DNA from: Gammaproteobacteria bacterium | GTDB taxonomy: Bacteria > Pseudomonadota > Gammaproteobacteria > GCA-001735895 | Direction: 5' to 3' | Assembly (NCBI GenBank): GCA_030066315.1 | Contig: JASJBW010000003.1 | Location: 1-34,899 of the forward strand | DNA length: 34,899 bases | In this document: piece by piece, positions 16,654 to 26,166 of the stretch | Position numbering within the stretch: the first letter of the stretch is position 1 | Layout: each line of letters begins with the position of its first letter | Notes under the pieces: generated by a model | The model's database searches: none | What the model was told of the DNA's origin: nothing | Seen by the model: the letters and a program-made list of their open reading frames with translations, nothing else | Program-made: the position numbers and the translations under genes

Positions 16654-18886
16654 GATCGACACCATAATCGATCTTGACTTGATTTCGGCCCTGTTCTTTG
16701 GCCTGGTAAAGGGCTTCATCTGCCATTTTATAAAGTTGGGTCATCTCTGGAGGCAAATCTCCCCCAGAATGATGTATCTTCATACCAATAGATACCGTGA
16801 CATAGGGTGAAGCGGGGCTATAATCATGCTCAATTTTCAGGTCCTCCACTTCCCGGCGGATTCGCTCAGCCATGTTCTCTGCAACCCGGTCTTCATCAAA
16901 CGTGAGAATGGCACCGAATTCTTCACCCCCGATACGGAATGCAAAATCACCTGCCCGCCTTAGAATGTCTTTAAAAACATTACCAATGGCTTTTAAAGCT
17001 GCATCACCATGCAGGTGACCGTAGTTATCGTTGTAGGGTTTGAAGTAATCTACATCGATAATTAATAAGGCGATGTGCTTTTTCTCGCGCTCAGCACGCG
17101 CGAGCTCTTGAGGAAAGATCAGGTTGAAATAACGTCGATTATACAGCGCGGTTAATTCATCGGTAATGGACAATTGTTCCGCTAACTTTTTGTCAGTGAT
17201 ATCCTGGCGAATAGCCGTATAACCCTCAATCTGGTTATTTGAATCCAAAATGGGTGAGATATAGGCATCCACCCAGTAAAAATCTCCATTTTTTTTGCGG
17301 TTCTTAATCTCTCCTTGCCAGGTTTTCCCCTTGCTGATGGTTGACCATAGGTCCTCATAGAGGGCTGCCGGCATATCCCGGTGGCGTAAAATTGAATGAC
17401 TCGTCCCAATCAATTCTTCCTGGGAATAACCCGAGATTTTACAGAACGCTTCACTGACATAATTGATCAATCCCTTTTCATCCGTTGACGAAGTGATCAC
17501 GTATTTATCCACAATATCCACATAATTCATTAACTGTTGATGAGCCTGTTCGAGTTCCACACGGGCTTTTTTCAACTCGGTGATGTCCTGATGTACCCCG
17601 GCGGCACGGATCGGTTCCCCGGTTTTACTCCATTCCACAATTTGACCCCGGGAACGCATCCAGAGATATTCGCCTGAAGCAGACAACATGCGAAACTCTT
17701 CATCGTAATATTCCTCTTCCTTATCGAGCAGGCGTTGTACGGCAACTTGCACCGCCGGCTTATCATCCTCGTGCAATAGGTTATTCCAGAAATCGAAGTT
17801 TATCTCGGTCCGATCAACCGGCATGCCAAGCATGGTTAACCAGCGATCATTAATTTGAATAACATTCGTTTGGATGTTCCAGTCCCATAAGCCGAGGTCG
17901 CCACCGCGCAATCCGAGTTCTAAGCGTTGATGTGTTTTCTTTAATTGGGTTTCAGCTTCTGTCCTACGTCTGACTTCCTGGCTAAGACGGCGATTCCAGA
18001 GCAGAATTAAACCCACAACGAAGGCAACCGCTAATAAAACCTTCCACAGAAAAGAATAATCCGCTTCATAATCGTAACGAAGCTTGATCCAATGTTGATG
18101 GATTTCATCTTGTTGCGCGACCGTAATAGAATCCAGTGCCTTTTGCAAAATGGGTATCAATTCCGGCCAGTCCTTGCGTACCGCCATAGAGAGATCAAAT
18201 TTATACGGGGTTTGCCCGGATACTTTTAGGTTGGTCAACCCCTCCCGTTTTAGGGTTTCACTCACCGAGGCAATATTCCCGATATAGGCAAAAACCTTAC
18301 CCAGTGAAACCGCTTTCAGGGCTTCAGTCAGGTTTTCGGCACGATACAGGTTCAGCTCAGGATGGTTTTTTTCTAACAAGTCCTGGGTTGCATAACCCTT
18401 AACCACAGCAACTGACTCATTTCGCAGGTCCCGGATGCCATCGACATAGGTTACCTTATCACTGGTGACAATCACCATGGGAAACGACAGATAGGGCTTG
18501 GTAAAGTTGACATACTCACGGCGTTGTTCCGTCTCCAGTACACTCGAATACATATCGAGTTCCCGATTTTTTACGGCTTCCACGACTGCAGCCCAGGGTT
18601 TCTCTTTTTCAACAATAAATTCAATACCGAGTTTCTTAGAGACCAAATCAATGTACTCGGAAGACATACCGACATAATTGTTGTTTTCATCGATATATTC
18701 GAACGGCGGCCAGGCAATATCCACGGCCAGTCGAATGTTTGAATGATTCTTTAACCAGGCCTTTTCATCATCAGTTAACGGAATATCAGCAGCCTGCGAA
18801 GGCATTGCTATCATGAACATACTGATCACAATAAACCCGTAATTCAGGCACTTCAGGATGAACGGAAATTGAAAAGGAAAGAACAT
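16613..18886 (-). CDS. membrane sensor diguanylate cyclase (SBP_bac_3 - TM - PAS - PAS - GGDEF)
   Basis: Periplasmic solute-binding-type domain (IRLAVDIAWPPFEYIDENNNYVG), TM helix, PAS/PAC segments, RIGGEEFGAIL GGDEF motif. Confidence 0.92.
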   Translation of the reverse strand: MFFPFQFPFILKCLNYGFIVISMFMIAMPSQAADIPLTDDEKAWLKNHSNIRLAVDIAWPPFEYIDENNNYVGMSSEYIDLVSKKLGIEFIVEKEKPWAAVVEAVKNRELDMYSSVLETEQRREYVNFTKPYLSFPMVIVTSDKVTYVDGIRDLRNESVAVVKGYATQDLLEKNHPELNLYRAENLTEALKAVSLGKVFAYIGNIASVSETLKREGLTNLKVSGQTPYKFDLSMAVRKDWPELIPILQKALDSITVAQQDEIHQHWIKLRYDYEADYSFLWKVLLAVAFVVGLILLWNRRLSQEVRRRTEAETQLKKTHQRLELGLRGGDLGLWDWNIQTNVIQINDRWLTMLGMPVDRTEINFDFWNNLLHEDDKPAVQVAVQRLLDKEEEYYDEEFRMLSASGEYLWMRSRGQIVEWSKTGEPIRAAGVHQDITELKKARVELEQAHQQLMNYVDIVDKYVITSSTDEKGLINYVSEAFCKISGYSQEELIGTSHSILRHRDMPAALYEDLWSTISKGKTWQGEIKNRKKNGDFYWVDAYISPILDSNNQIEGYTAIRQDITDKKLAEQLSITDELTALYNRRYFNLIFPQELARAEREKKHIALLIIDVDYFKPYNDNYGHLHGDAALKAIGNVFKDILRRAGDFAFRIGGEEFGAILTFDEDRVAENMAERIRREVEDLKIEHDYSPASPYVTVSIGMKIHHSGGDLPPEMTQLYKMADEALYQAKEQGRNQVKIDYGVDLSAGNPDIHLLKS

Positions 18887-18991
18887 TAAATGAATAAACT
18901 CAGGGTGCTAATGGAGCATTATTTTATCTAGGTATAGCACACTATCGGCAGAATACCGTTTAGCTTTAACCTTATCCGATGCTTTCGAGTT

Positions 18992-19741
18992 TTATCCGGG
19001 CGGGTTAAAAGTCAGTGTTATTTCGGGTTGATATAATTCCGGAATTTCCGGTAAGGGCCAGGGTTCAGATTTCAGAATGGCCGCTTTCACTGAAGCACGG
19101 TAGGATCGTGAACCCGCACAATCTCTGAATACTACTTCAACAATACTGCCTTTGATGCCTTTAAAAACCGAGGCTTTACAGGCTGGAAATCCTGTTTCAC
19201 CCAGCGGTGGAATCCAGTGTTGCTGTATTCTGTTGATGATTTCTTGTTCATACTCCTGCTGCTTGACTGCCAATTCGCTGTAATTGATGCTGGGTACTGC
19301 TTTTTCCTGTGGCATCACTAAACGCGTCTTTTTGCGCGGCGCTATGAGATGAGCCGGTAAATTTACCGATTCGGCTGGCACAGGATCAGGACTGTGATTT
19401 TCAGTTTCTACTTTTTCCAGTTGTTTTTTTAACGTCCGCGCCGAAATCGCTTTCAGGCGGGCTTGCTCAAGTAAATCATCCCTATAGCCATCGGTAATAC
19501 CGACAACCCAGGAGGGTTTTACAGGTGAAGTGGAATCGCTTGCGTTATTTGAAGACCGTGTACACGTCATCCAAACCACTTCTCGCGTTTGATAATCGGG
19601 TAACAGGATTCTTTGCCCCACGAGGTATTTTTCCCCCTGATGCTGGCAATGTTCAGAAAGCCCTGAGGCTTTCACCATTGAATGATGCCAACAGAACATC
19701 GCGAGTAGTGCCGTCAAAAAATAATTGAATAGTGCTTTCAT
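18992..19741 (-). CDS. secreted protein with TolA/TonB-like C-terminal domain
   Basis: Signal peptide; C-terminal YEQEIINRIQQHWIPP...CKASVFKGIKGSIVEVVFRDCAGSRSYRASVKAAILKSEPWPLPEIPELYQPEITLTFNP resembles TolA/TonB C-terminal folds. Confidence 0.7.
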   Translation of the reverse strand: MKALFNYFLTALLAMFCWHHSMVKASGLSEHCQHQGEKYLVGQRILLPDYQTREVVWMTCTRSSNNASDSTSPVKPSWVVGITDGYRDDLLEQARLKAISARTLKKQLEKVETENHSPDPVPAESVNLPAHLIAPRKKTRLVMPQEKAVPSINYSELAVKQQEYEQEIINRIQQHWIPPLGETGFPACKASVFKGIKGSIVEVVFRDCAGSRSYRASVKAAILKSEPWPLPEIPELYQPEITLTFNPPG

Positions 19742-19806
19742 CAATAATGACCTACCCATGCGACATGAGGCACTGGTATAAAAAAATGATCAGTTAAATG
19801 CTCTAT

Positions 19807-20871
19807 TTATAGTACAACCGGGAACTCACCGCTGTGATAAAAAGAGTCCAGGCGATTGGAAAACGCCGTTAAATCGTATTGATGATTTTCCAGCCATTGC
19901 GGATTGTAATAGGTATGCTGATAACGTTCACCTCCATCACAAATCAATGAAACTACACTGCCACTTTGTCCCTTATGATGCATATCGGCCATTAACTGGA
20001 AAGCCGCATAGACATTGGTTCCGGTAGAACCGCCACATTGACGGTTTAACAGTTTTTGCAGAAAGTGGATTGTGGCAAAGGAGGCTTCATCAGGCACCTT
20101 GATCATGTGGTCCACTACGGTAGCGATAAATGAGGGTTCAACCCGGGGGCGCCCTATTCCCTCGACATTGGAAGCCTGCTTAATCATTAATGAAGCATCG
20201 CCCTGTTTATAAAAATCATAAAATACAGAATTTTCCGGGTCCGCGACACAGAGTTTCGTCTGGTGTTTTCGGTATCTTAAATAACGTCCCAGAGTAGCTG
20301 AGGTACCACCTGTACCTGCACTCATTACGATCCAGGCCGGCTCGGGAAAGCGTTCATACGACATCTGGGCAAAAATGGAATCCGCAATATTGTTATTACC
20401 GCGCCAATCCGTAACACGTTCAGCATTGGTGAATTGATCCATATAATGCCCATTGATCTCCTGTGCCAAGCGTCGAGCCTCACCATAAATATCTCCATTA
20501 TCAACCAGATGACATTCCCCCTGATAAAAACCAATCTGGTCTATCTTTTCCTGCGAAGTTCCCCGTGGCATTACTGCAATGAAGCGTAAACCCAGCAATT
20601 TGGCAAAATAAGCCTCTGATACCGCGGTACTCCCTGAAGACGATTCAATGATAGGCGTACCTTCCGTAATATATCCGTTACATAATCCATATAGAAATAA
20701 AGATCGCGCCAAACGGTGTTTCAGACTTCCAGTGGGATGTGTCGACTCATCCTTTAGGTAAAAATCGATATCAGGTAATACGGGCAATTCCAACTGGATC
20801 AGGTGAGTATCTGAAGACCGCTGAAAATCGGCCTCTATCCTGGCCACTGCTTGATTAACCCAGTTTCGCAT
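19807..20871 (-). CDS. PLP-dependent cysteine synthase family protein (Cds1-like)
   Basis: HPTGSLKHRLARSLFLYGLCNG (PLP Lys), ESSSGSTAVSEAYFAKLLGL, SAGTGGTSATLGRYLRY. Confidence 0.85.
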   Translation of the reverse strand: MRNWVNQAVARIEADFQRSSDTHLIQLELPVLPDIDFYLKDESTHPTGSLKHRLARSLFLYGLCNGYITEGTPIIESSSGSTAVSEAYFAKLLGLRFIAVMPRGTSQEKIDQIGFYQGECHLVDNGDIYGEARRLAQEINGHYMDQFTNAERVTDWRGNNNIADSIFAQMSYERFPEPAWIVMSAGTGGTSATLGRYLRYRKHQTKLCVADPENSVFYDFYKQGDASLMIKQASNVEGIGRPRVEPSFIATVVDHMIKVPDEASFATIHFLQKLLNRQCGGSTGTNVYAAFQLMADMHHKGQSGSVVSLICDGGERYQHTYYNPQWLENHQYDLTAFSNRLDSFYHSGEFPVVL

Positions 20872-21028
20872 TGGGTGCTCCTAGTTTTATATGGTAATGA
20901 TGGTGATACTGGGTATTACCAGTACCTGGTTCAAAAGATAAATAGCCGATTATCAATGGCCATCACTCTGCGCTACATTGCGTCGTCTTTTTCGTTATCA
21001 TAGAGCATTAGCAGTTCACTTGAAATTC

Positions 21029-21400
21029 ATGATCACGAAAATACTCTTCACGCTCAGCGTTATTATCGCCATCTTTATTTTTATGCGTATCAAACATGAA
21101 AATCAGGCAACGCAGTCCCGCAAGATTAAAAAAGCGGAGCCCAGTGAAAATCAAAAGCTATTCCGCCAGGGCGCCTATCTATTTTTGATTTTTATGGTAG
21201 TCAGTGCATTAGCGGTGATGTATTTTGAACTGGGTGATCGATATGCCAAGGTTACGGTTCATGTCATTAATACTCAAACGGGTCAGAGGGTAACCTACCA
21301 GGCTGAACAACAGGATATTAAAAGTCATCAATTTAAAACATTAAAGGGTCGAACAATTTATATTGCCGATATCGAACGAATGGAAATAGAGCCTCAATAA
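21029..21400 (+). CDS. hypothetical membrane protein
   Basis: Two TM segments with a soluble C-terminal domain; start chosen at MITKILFTLS. Confidence 0.65.
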   Translation: MITKILFTLSVIIAIFIFMRIKHENQATQSRKIKKAEPSENQKLFRQGAYLFLIFMVVSALAVMYFELGDRYAKVTVHVINTQTGQRVTYQAEQQDIKSHQFKTLKGRTIYIADIERMEIEPQ

Positions 21401-21435
21401 ACATCAGTTCAATCATTTAAACCATTAAAGAGTAC

Positions 21436-21876
21436 ATGAATACCCCCGACTTAGATGAAGATTTTGTCTCGCCCAATCCAAAAGCACGTATCTTTTTACT
21501 GGTAGTGATTCTCTTGTTATTCGGATTGATGGTTTTTATATTATCTGAATTAAAATCCATTCAACCCTCTGAGGAGGCCAGCCCTGCACAAATCGATGAG
21601 GCTATTCATCATCTGGAAACACTCTTATCCCGATTATTATCCTTTAGCCTCATTGTTAGCTTGTTGATAAGCCTTTATTTCATTCACCTGTCTTTAAAAA
21701 CCTATCAATCTGGTCGTTTTCCGCCGCCCTATTTTTCGGTTATCCGCCGGACCAAGATCAGACGCGGTCAATCATCACAAAGGTATGCCGCATTATCACT
21801 TTTCATGGCGCTAATAAGTTGGTCACCTGTGGTTGTGTTGTTTTATCTGCAATGGATAATACACACTCAGCTCTGA
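21436..21876 (+). CDS. hypothetical membrane protein
   Basis: Three TM segments, 146 aa, co-directional with its neighbours. Confidence 0.7.
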   Translation: MNTPDLDEDFVSPNPKARIFLLVVILLLFGLMVFILSELKSIQPSEEASPAQIDEAIHHLETLLSRLLSFSLIVSLLISLYFIHLSLKTYQSGRFPPPYFSVIRRTKIRRGQSSQRYAALSLFMALISWSPVVVLFYLQWIIHTQL

Positions 21877-21894
21877 TAGTACTGGACTCGATCG

Positions 21895-22173
21895 ATGCAC
21901 TCCACATTAAGAAATTTTTTCTGGTTCATCCTTAAATACTTCGAAGAAGACGGTCAAGATTACGTCTATAAACCGATCAATCGCATCATATTGTTAACCG
22001 TGGGACTGTTATTTAGTGCGCTTGCCATCCTCATCGTTATTTTTTCGGTTTCGTCCGATGGTCTTGGGTTTCTTATACCCGTGGTGGTTTTTTTAGCAGT
22101 CGGTATCACCTGCCTGGTAGTCGGTTTTCTGGGCACTGACCAGGCCGTGGCTAAGATCTGGGGCAATCGCTAG
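21895..22173 (+). CDS. hypothetical small membrane protein
   Basis: Two TM segments, 92 aa, 18 nt after the preceding ORF. Confidence 0.65.
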   Translation: MHSTLRNFFWFILKYFEEDGQDYVYKPINRIILLTVGLLFSALAILIVIFSVSSDGLGFLIPVVVFLAVGITCLVVGFLGTDQAVAKIWGNR

Positions 22174-22190
22174 CCACAATAAAAGATCCG

Positions 22191-23624
22191 TTAAACCAAA
22201 TAGGCTTTAAATTGCCGGTAACGTTGATGCAAGCCATTATTTTTTTTGGCATCGTAGCTTTTTCCCGGTTTCCTGCTCATCCAGCGCGAATGGTCATCCA
22301 ACGCTAACCAGGCTATTCCTTGAGCGGTGGCTTCGCTGGATTCATTCTTATCTACAGTCAGTGACACGAGGTCCGCCAGGCATTGACCGATATAATCATT
22401 GTTGGAGAGCCCGCCACTGATTTCTATCTTTCGTATCCCTGATCTCACGCGCAAAATAGCCTCTATGTTAAGCGTGATTAAAAAAACAATACTTTCAAGC
22501 ACCGCTTTTACTCGATTAGCGGGATCACCATCATCATTGATAAACCGGGGCTCAATATCATGCCTCCATAGCGGTGAACCCAGCCCTCCTACTGAGTTTA
22601 TAAACAAGACATCATGCTCAGCAGATGTCAGGGCATTTCCCAGGAACTGGTCAATGTCGTTCTGTTTATCATATTCCCGCAGCCAATCTAAAGCAGCAGA
22701 TGCTCCATTGACGGTACCTTCAATATAGAATTCATTTTGGTCATCAAAACTTCTTGCAATACCCGCAAGTAACTGACTTTCCTGAAAGGTTTGGGATTGC
22801 AACAATTCCGGTTTCACCGGGTTTAGCACAAATGCTCCGGTTCCCAGATTGACATACAAGCAAGATTCGTAGGTGTGTCCTTTAGCATACAAGGCAGCTG
22901 TCTGGTCCCCATTAACACATTGTATTTTAATGCCACATTTTTTTATAGTGCCATAGTCATGGCAGGAAGGTAATACTCGGGGTAACACTATCGGATCAAT
23001 ATCAAAGAGTTCCAGCAATTGTTGATCCCAGTCTTGCTCTACTAGATTAAATAGCAGAGTTCGCGCGGCATTAGCACCGTCAATCACTACACACTGTTCT
23101 TCGCACAAATGGTACAGGATAAGGCTAGCCAGTGGAGTAATAACACAATCATGTTCCGCAACAGCGTTGGCCACGCACTGCTCATGTTCAAGCAACCAGC
23201 GCATTTTGGTCACACCATAATGCGCGGTCAAGCGCAAACCTGTTTTGGCTTGAATCATATTCGATTGACTCTGATACGAATCAAGCTGCTGAAAAGCACG
23301 TGTATCCTGCCAACTCAATACAGGACTTAATATTTCACCGTTCGATGGTCTCCAGGCTACGATGCTCGATCTTTGGGTAGCCAGTCCTGCAGAGGTAATT
23401 TTTTGATGTTTATCAACATGCCTTTCCAATACCTGACTTAAGGTTTGCTGAACAGAATTAATAATTTGTTGGCCATCCTGTTCAATTTTCCGTTGGCTTA
23501 TTCGATTAAGATCAATACTCTGTTGAGCACTATCAATCATTTGACCTCGATCATCAAATAAAATACAGCGACTGGAAAAGGTCCCTTGATCCAAGGCTAA
23601 TACATAGCGGGTTTCCGTATTCAC
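22191..23624 (-). CDS. FGGY-family kinase, glycerol kinase-like
   Basis: YVLALDQGTFSSRCILFD, SWQDTRA, GDQTAALYAKG, ISGGLSNNDYIGQCLADL. Confidence 0.85.
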   Translation of the reverse strand: MNTETRYVLALDQGTFSSRCILFDDRGQMIDSAQQSIDLNRISQRKIEQDGQQIINSVQQTLSQVLERHVDKHQKITSAGLATQRSSIVAWRPSNGEILSPVLSWQDTRAFQQLDSYQSQSNMIQAKTGLRLTAHYGVTKMRWLLEHEQCVANAVAEHDCVITPLASLILYHLCEEQCVVIDGANAARTLLFNLVEQDWDQQLLELFDIDPIVLPRVLPSCHDYGTIKKCGIKIQCVNGDQTAALYAKGHTYESCLYVNLGTGAFVLNPVKPELLQSQTFQESQLLAGIARSFDDQNEFYIEGTVNGASAALDWLREYDKQNDIDQFLGNALTSAEHDVLFINSVGGLGSPLWRHDIEPRFINDDGDPANRVKAVLESIVFLITLNIEAILRVRSGIRKIEISGGLSNNDYIGQCLADLVSLTVDKNESSEATAQGIAWLALDDHSRWMSRKPGKSYDAKKNNGLHQRYRQFKAYLV

Positions 23625-24820
23625 TGGCTTAATCGATCTACTGGATAAAGTTTCAGTTTCGCCGTATCTTCTAATGGTTTTCTATCAGGTAAAACCGATT
23701 GCAGGAAATGCAGGGCTTTCAAAGCGGTGCGACGGTATACTGTTAACTTGCCTCCAATAATGGATACCACTCTTGGTTTATGAGTTCCATTGAGTTCAAA
23801 TACTGTCTCCCGTGATCTTTTATACAGATTATTGCGGGATGCTGGTAATACCCTGCAACCGGCCATCTCACTGAGCAATCGATCATCGTTTAATGGGAAA
23901 TAATGCCGGTATACCTCGAGTAAATAATTTCTCTCCTCTTCCGTCGTTTTAACCTTTGCGGGATCACCCTGGTAGATGCGTTCGGTTGTTCCTAGCAAGG
24001 CCCGGTCTTTCCAGGGTAAAAGAAAGACGGCTCGACCATCTTGCGGAGCTTCCAGATAGTAAGCCTGGTGGACTGGTGCTTGCATAACCAGGTGCGCCCC
24101 CTGTACTAATTCAGGCTTAATCAAACGTTGTGGTGGGTCAATCTGAGAGATGACATCAGATACCCAGGGACCTGAGGCATTGACCATGACTCTACTCTTT
24201 AATACATGCGTCTTTTCACGCTGTTGATAGACCACTTCAACGCCCTGTGAATCAATTCGGGCATTGATAAAATGCGCATTAAGGTGAATCAAGGCCCCTA
24301 ACTTGATGGCTGACTCCATCACCGATAGTGTGAGTGCCTGATCATCAGTTTGTGCATCCTGATACTGAAACACGGTTCTCAGATGACGTTGTGTTAACCC
24401 TTCTAACTGCTCCCACTCCTTTATTTTTAGCTGCCGATAATAATGATGTTTTTTTAATCCTGCTAAAATAGCGTATAGGCTCAACCCGGCATGTAATGTA
24501 AGTTTATTTCTACGAGTATGCTGATACAAAGGGATATTGAACCGAGTCAGATGTACAAGCTCTGGTGCCAACCTTAATAACAGCTCACGTTCCTGCAGGC
24601 TTTCACGTACAAGGCTGACATCAAATGATTCCAGATAACGTAACCCACCATGGACCAGTTTGCTGGAACGACTGGATGTTTCCATACCCGGGTTCTGATT
24701 TTGTTCCAGTAGTACGACCCGGTGCCCTATGGCTGCAGCTGCTTGAGCGACTCCGGCTCCATTAATACCTCCCCCTATAACAACGACATCATAATTTTCA
24801 GAAGTCATTACTGACTTCAA
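23621..24820 (-). CDS. FAD-dependent glycerol-3-phosphate dehydrogenase-like protein (short, 399 aa)
   Basis: VVVIGGGINGAGVAQAAA, ETSSRSSKLVHGGLRYLE, GTTERIY; ends at KLTVYRRTALKAL without a long C-terminal domain; 4-nt overlap with the kinase. Confidence 0.88.
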   Translation of the reverse strand: MKSVMTSENYDVVVIGGGINGAGVAQAAAAIGHRVVLLEQNQNPGMETSSRSSKLVHGGLRYLESFDVSLVRESLQERELLLRLAPELVHLTRFNIPLYQHTRRNKLTLHAGLSLYAILAGLKKHHYYRQLKIKEWEQLEGLTQRHLRTVFQYQDAQTDDQALTLSVMESAIKLGALIHLNAHFINARIDSQGVEVVYQQREKTHVLKSRVMVNASGPWVSDVISQIDPPQRLIKPELVQGAHLVMQAPVHQAYYLEAPQDGRAVFLLPWKDRALLGTTERIYQGDPAKVKTTEEERNYLLEVYRHYFPLNDDRLLSEMAGCRVLPASRNNLYKRSRETVFELNGTHKPRVVSIIGGKLTVYRRTALKALHFLQSVLPDRKPLEDTAKLKLYPVDRLSQ

Positions 24821-25553
24821 TATTTTTACAGATCTGCTTCAGTTCGCTGTAATTGTCCGTTTCGAGAAGTTCGATGCCCACTCCCGCCAGTTGCCCCACT
24901 TGCTCACAATCATTGATGGTATATGCGACCCATTGCCAGGTACCATTCCATAATTCACCCTGCTCTTGAGGACAATAATCCACGTCCACAAATAAATATT
25001 CAGGTTCTAACGCCAGGGCTTTCTGATAATTCTCTGCTGACCATTCTGGTAAAACCCAGCCCATACGGATTTTATAATTGTCCTTAGCATACTGTAGCGC
25101 ATCATATTCAAAGGAAATTAACACACATTGATCCAAAGCCGATTCCAGTTCTCTAAGTGTCAGATCTACGGCTTTATCTCCAAAATAAGATAAGCTGGAT
25201 TTTTTTAATTCGATAAAACAGATTAAGTCTGGCCAAGACTTAACCAGATCAATAAATTGTTTTAAGGTAGCAATTCTGCAATCCAGAAAACGATCCTGGA
25301 ATCGTTCTGGATAGCCTGCGGACATGTCCTTGATCTCTTCATAGCTATGATCGGAAATGATGATTTGTTTACCTGTCAGCTTTAACAGGTTGGCATCATG
25401 ACTCAGGACAGGAATACCATCGGCGGTAATATGAATATCAGTTTCGACATATTCTGCACCCGCCTCGGCTACATGTCTGAACCCTTCAAGACTATTCTCC
25501 GGGAAGGACAGTGGCTGACCCCGATGACCAATCAAAGAAACTCGACCCATCAT
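24798..25553 (-). CDS. glycerophosphodiester phosphodiesterase
   Basis: LIGHRGQPLSFPENSLEGFRHVAEAGAEYVETDIHITADGIPVLSHD. Confidence 0.93.
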   Translation of the reverse strand: MMGRVSLIGHRGQPLSFPENSLEGFRHVAEAGAEYVETDIHITADGIPVLSHDANLLKLTGKQIIISDHSYEEIKDMSAGYPERFQDRFLDCRIATLKQFIDLVKSWPDLICFIELKKSSLSYFGDKAVDLTLRELESALDQCVLISFEYDALQYAKDNYKIRMGWVLPEWSAENYQKALALEPEYLFVDVDYCPQEQGELWNGTWQWVAYTINDCEQVGQLAGVGIELLETDNYSELKQICKNIEVSNDF

Positions 25554-25680
25554 ACTTGTTCACTCCTCTGATAGTGTTTTGACAATTATAGTGGAGAGGG
25601 ATCGGTAAGGCATGACCTTTATCTCAAGGCACGGAACCTCAGCGTAGGTTTAAAGGGTTACAGGTCCATTGATTGGATAC

Positions 25681-25709
25681 AAAAAAACGGGGTGCACAAA
25701 TGAGCCCCG
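25681..25709 (-). terminator. intrinsic terminator after the DsrC/TusE-like gene
   Basis: Minus strand CGGGG...CCCCG stem followed by T7. Confidence 0.6.
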
Positions 25710-25729
25710 GGTGAACAATGCGTAAAGAA

Positions 25730-26071
25730 CTAGTTCATATAGGCTTTGGCTTCTTCGCCTGGATTGGGTAAACCCGCCATTTTCCACAAGGCAAGGCAGC
25801 TCCCGAACTGTGCTTTGAGTTCATTTTTATCGATACCAACCGCCCGGCAAACGGATCTCATGGGCGGAAGCGCACCTAGACGAAGGTACTTATCACGAAT
25901 TAACTCAATAAGCTGCCAGTGTAATGGTGTTAGTTTCAGGTTAGCCTCCTGGGCACGGCGCTCGGTAAAAGCCGGATCCCAACTCGACGCATCCAGTAGG
26001 TAACCCTCTTCATCCAGCCGGGCAAAATTTTCGGTTTGTGGTTGTGCATAATCTTCTTGAATACTTAACAT
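25730..26071 (-). CDS. DsrC/TusE-like protein without the canonical C-terminal cysteines
   Basis: DEEGYLLDASSWDPAFTERRAQEANLKLTPLHWQLIELIRDKYLRLGALPPMRSV...KMAGLPNPGEEAKAYMN; aligns by eye with TusE/DsrC. Confidence 0.8.
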   Translation of the reverse strand: MLSIQEDYAQPQTENFARLDEEGYLLDASSWDPAFTERRAQEANLKLTPLHWQLIELIRDKYLRLGALPPMRSVCRAVGIDKNELKAQFGSCLALWKMAGLPNPGEEAKAYMN

Positions 26072-26113
26072 GCTCTCTCTCCTCGATAATTGGCATTGAT
26101 TCTAGGCCAGACT

Positions 26114-26166
26114 TTATATGACATATAATGATTTATATTGATTTAATATCATTAATTATGATATTA
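26114..26166. promoter_or_regulatory. two palindromes in the divergent promoter region
   Basis: TTATATG-A-CATATAA (26114-26128, fits LysR T-N11-A) and TAATATCAT-TAATT-ATGATATTA (26144-26166). Confidence 0.55.

Noticed and set aside
23621-24820. Short GlpD considered as a frameshifted or truncated pseudogene
   Set aside because: The stop overlaps the next gene start (ATGA) and no C-terminal-domain remnant follows; it looks like a genuine short form
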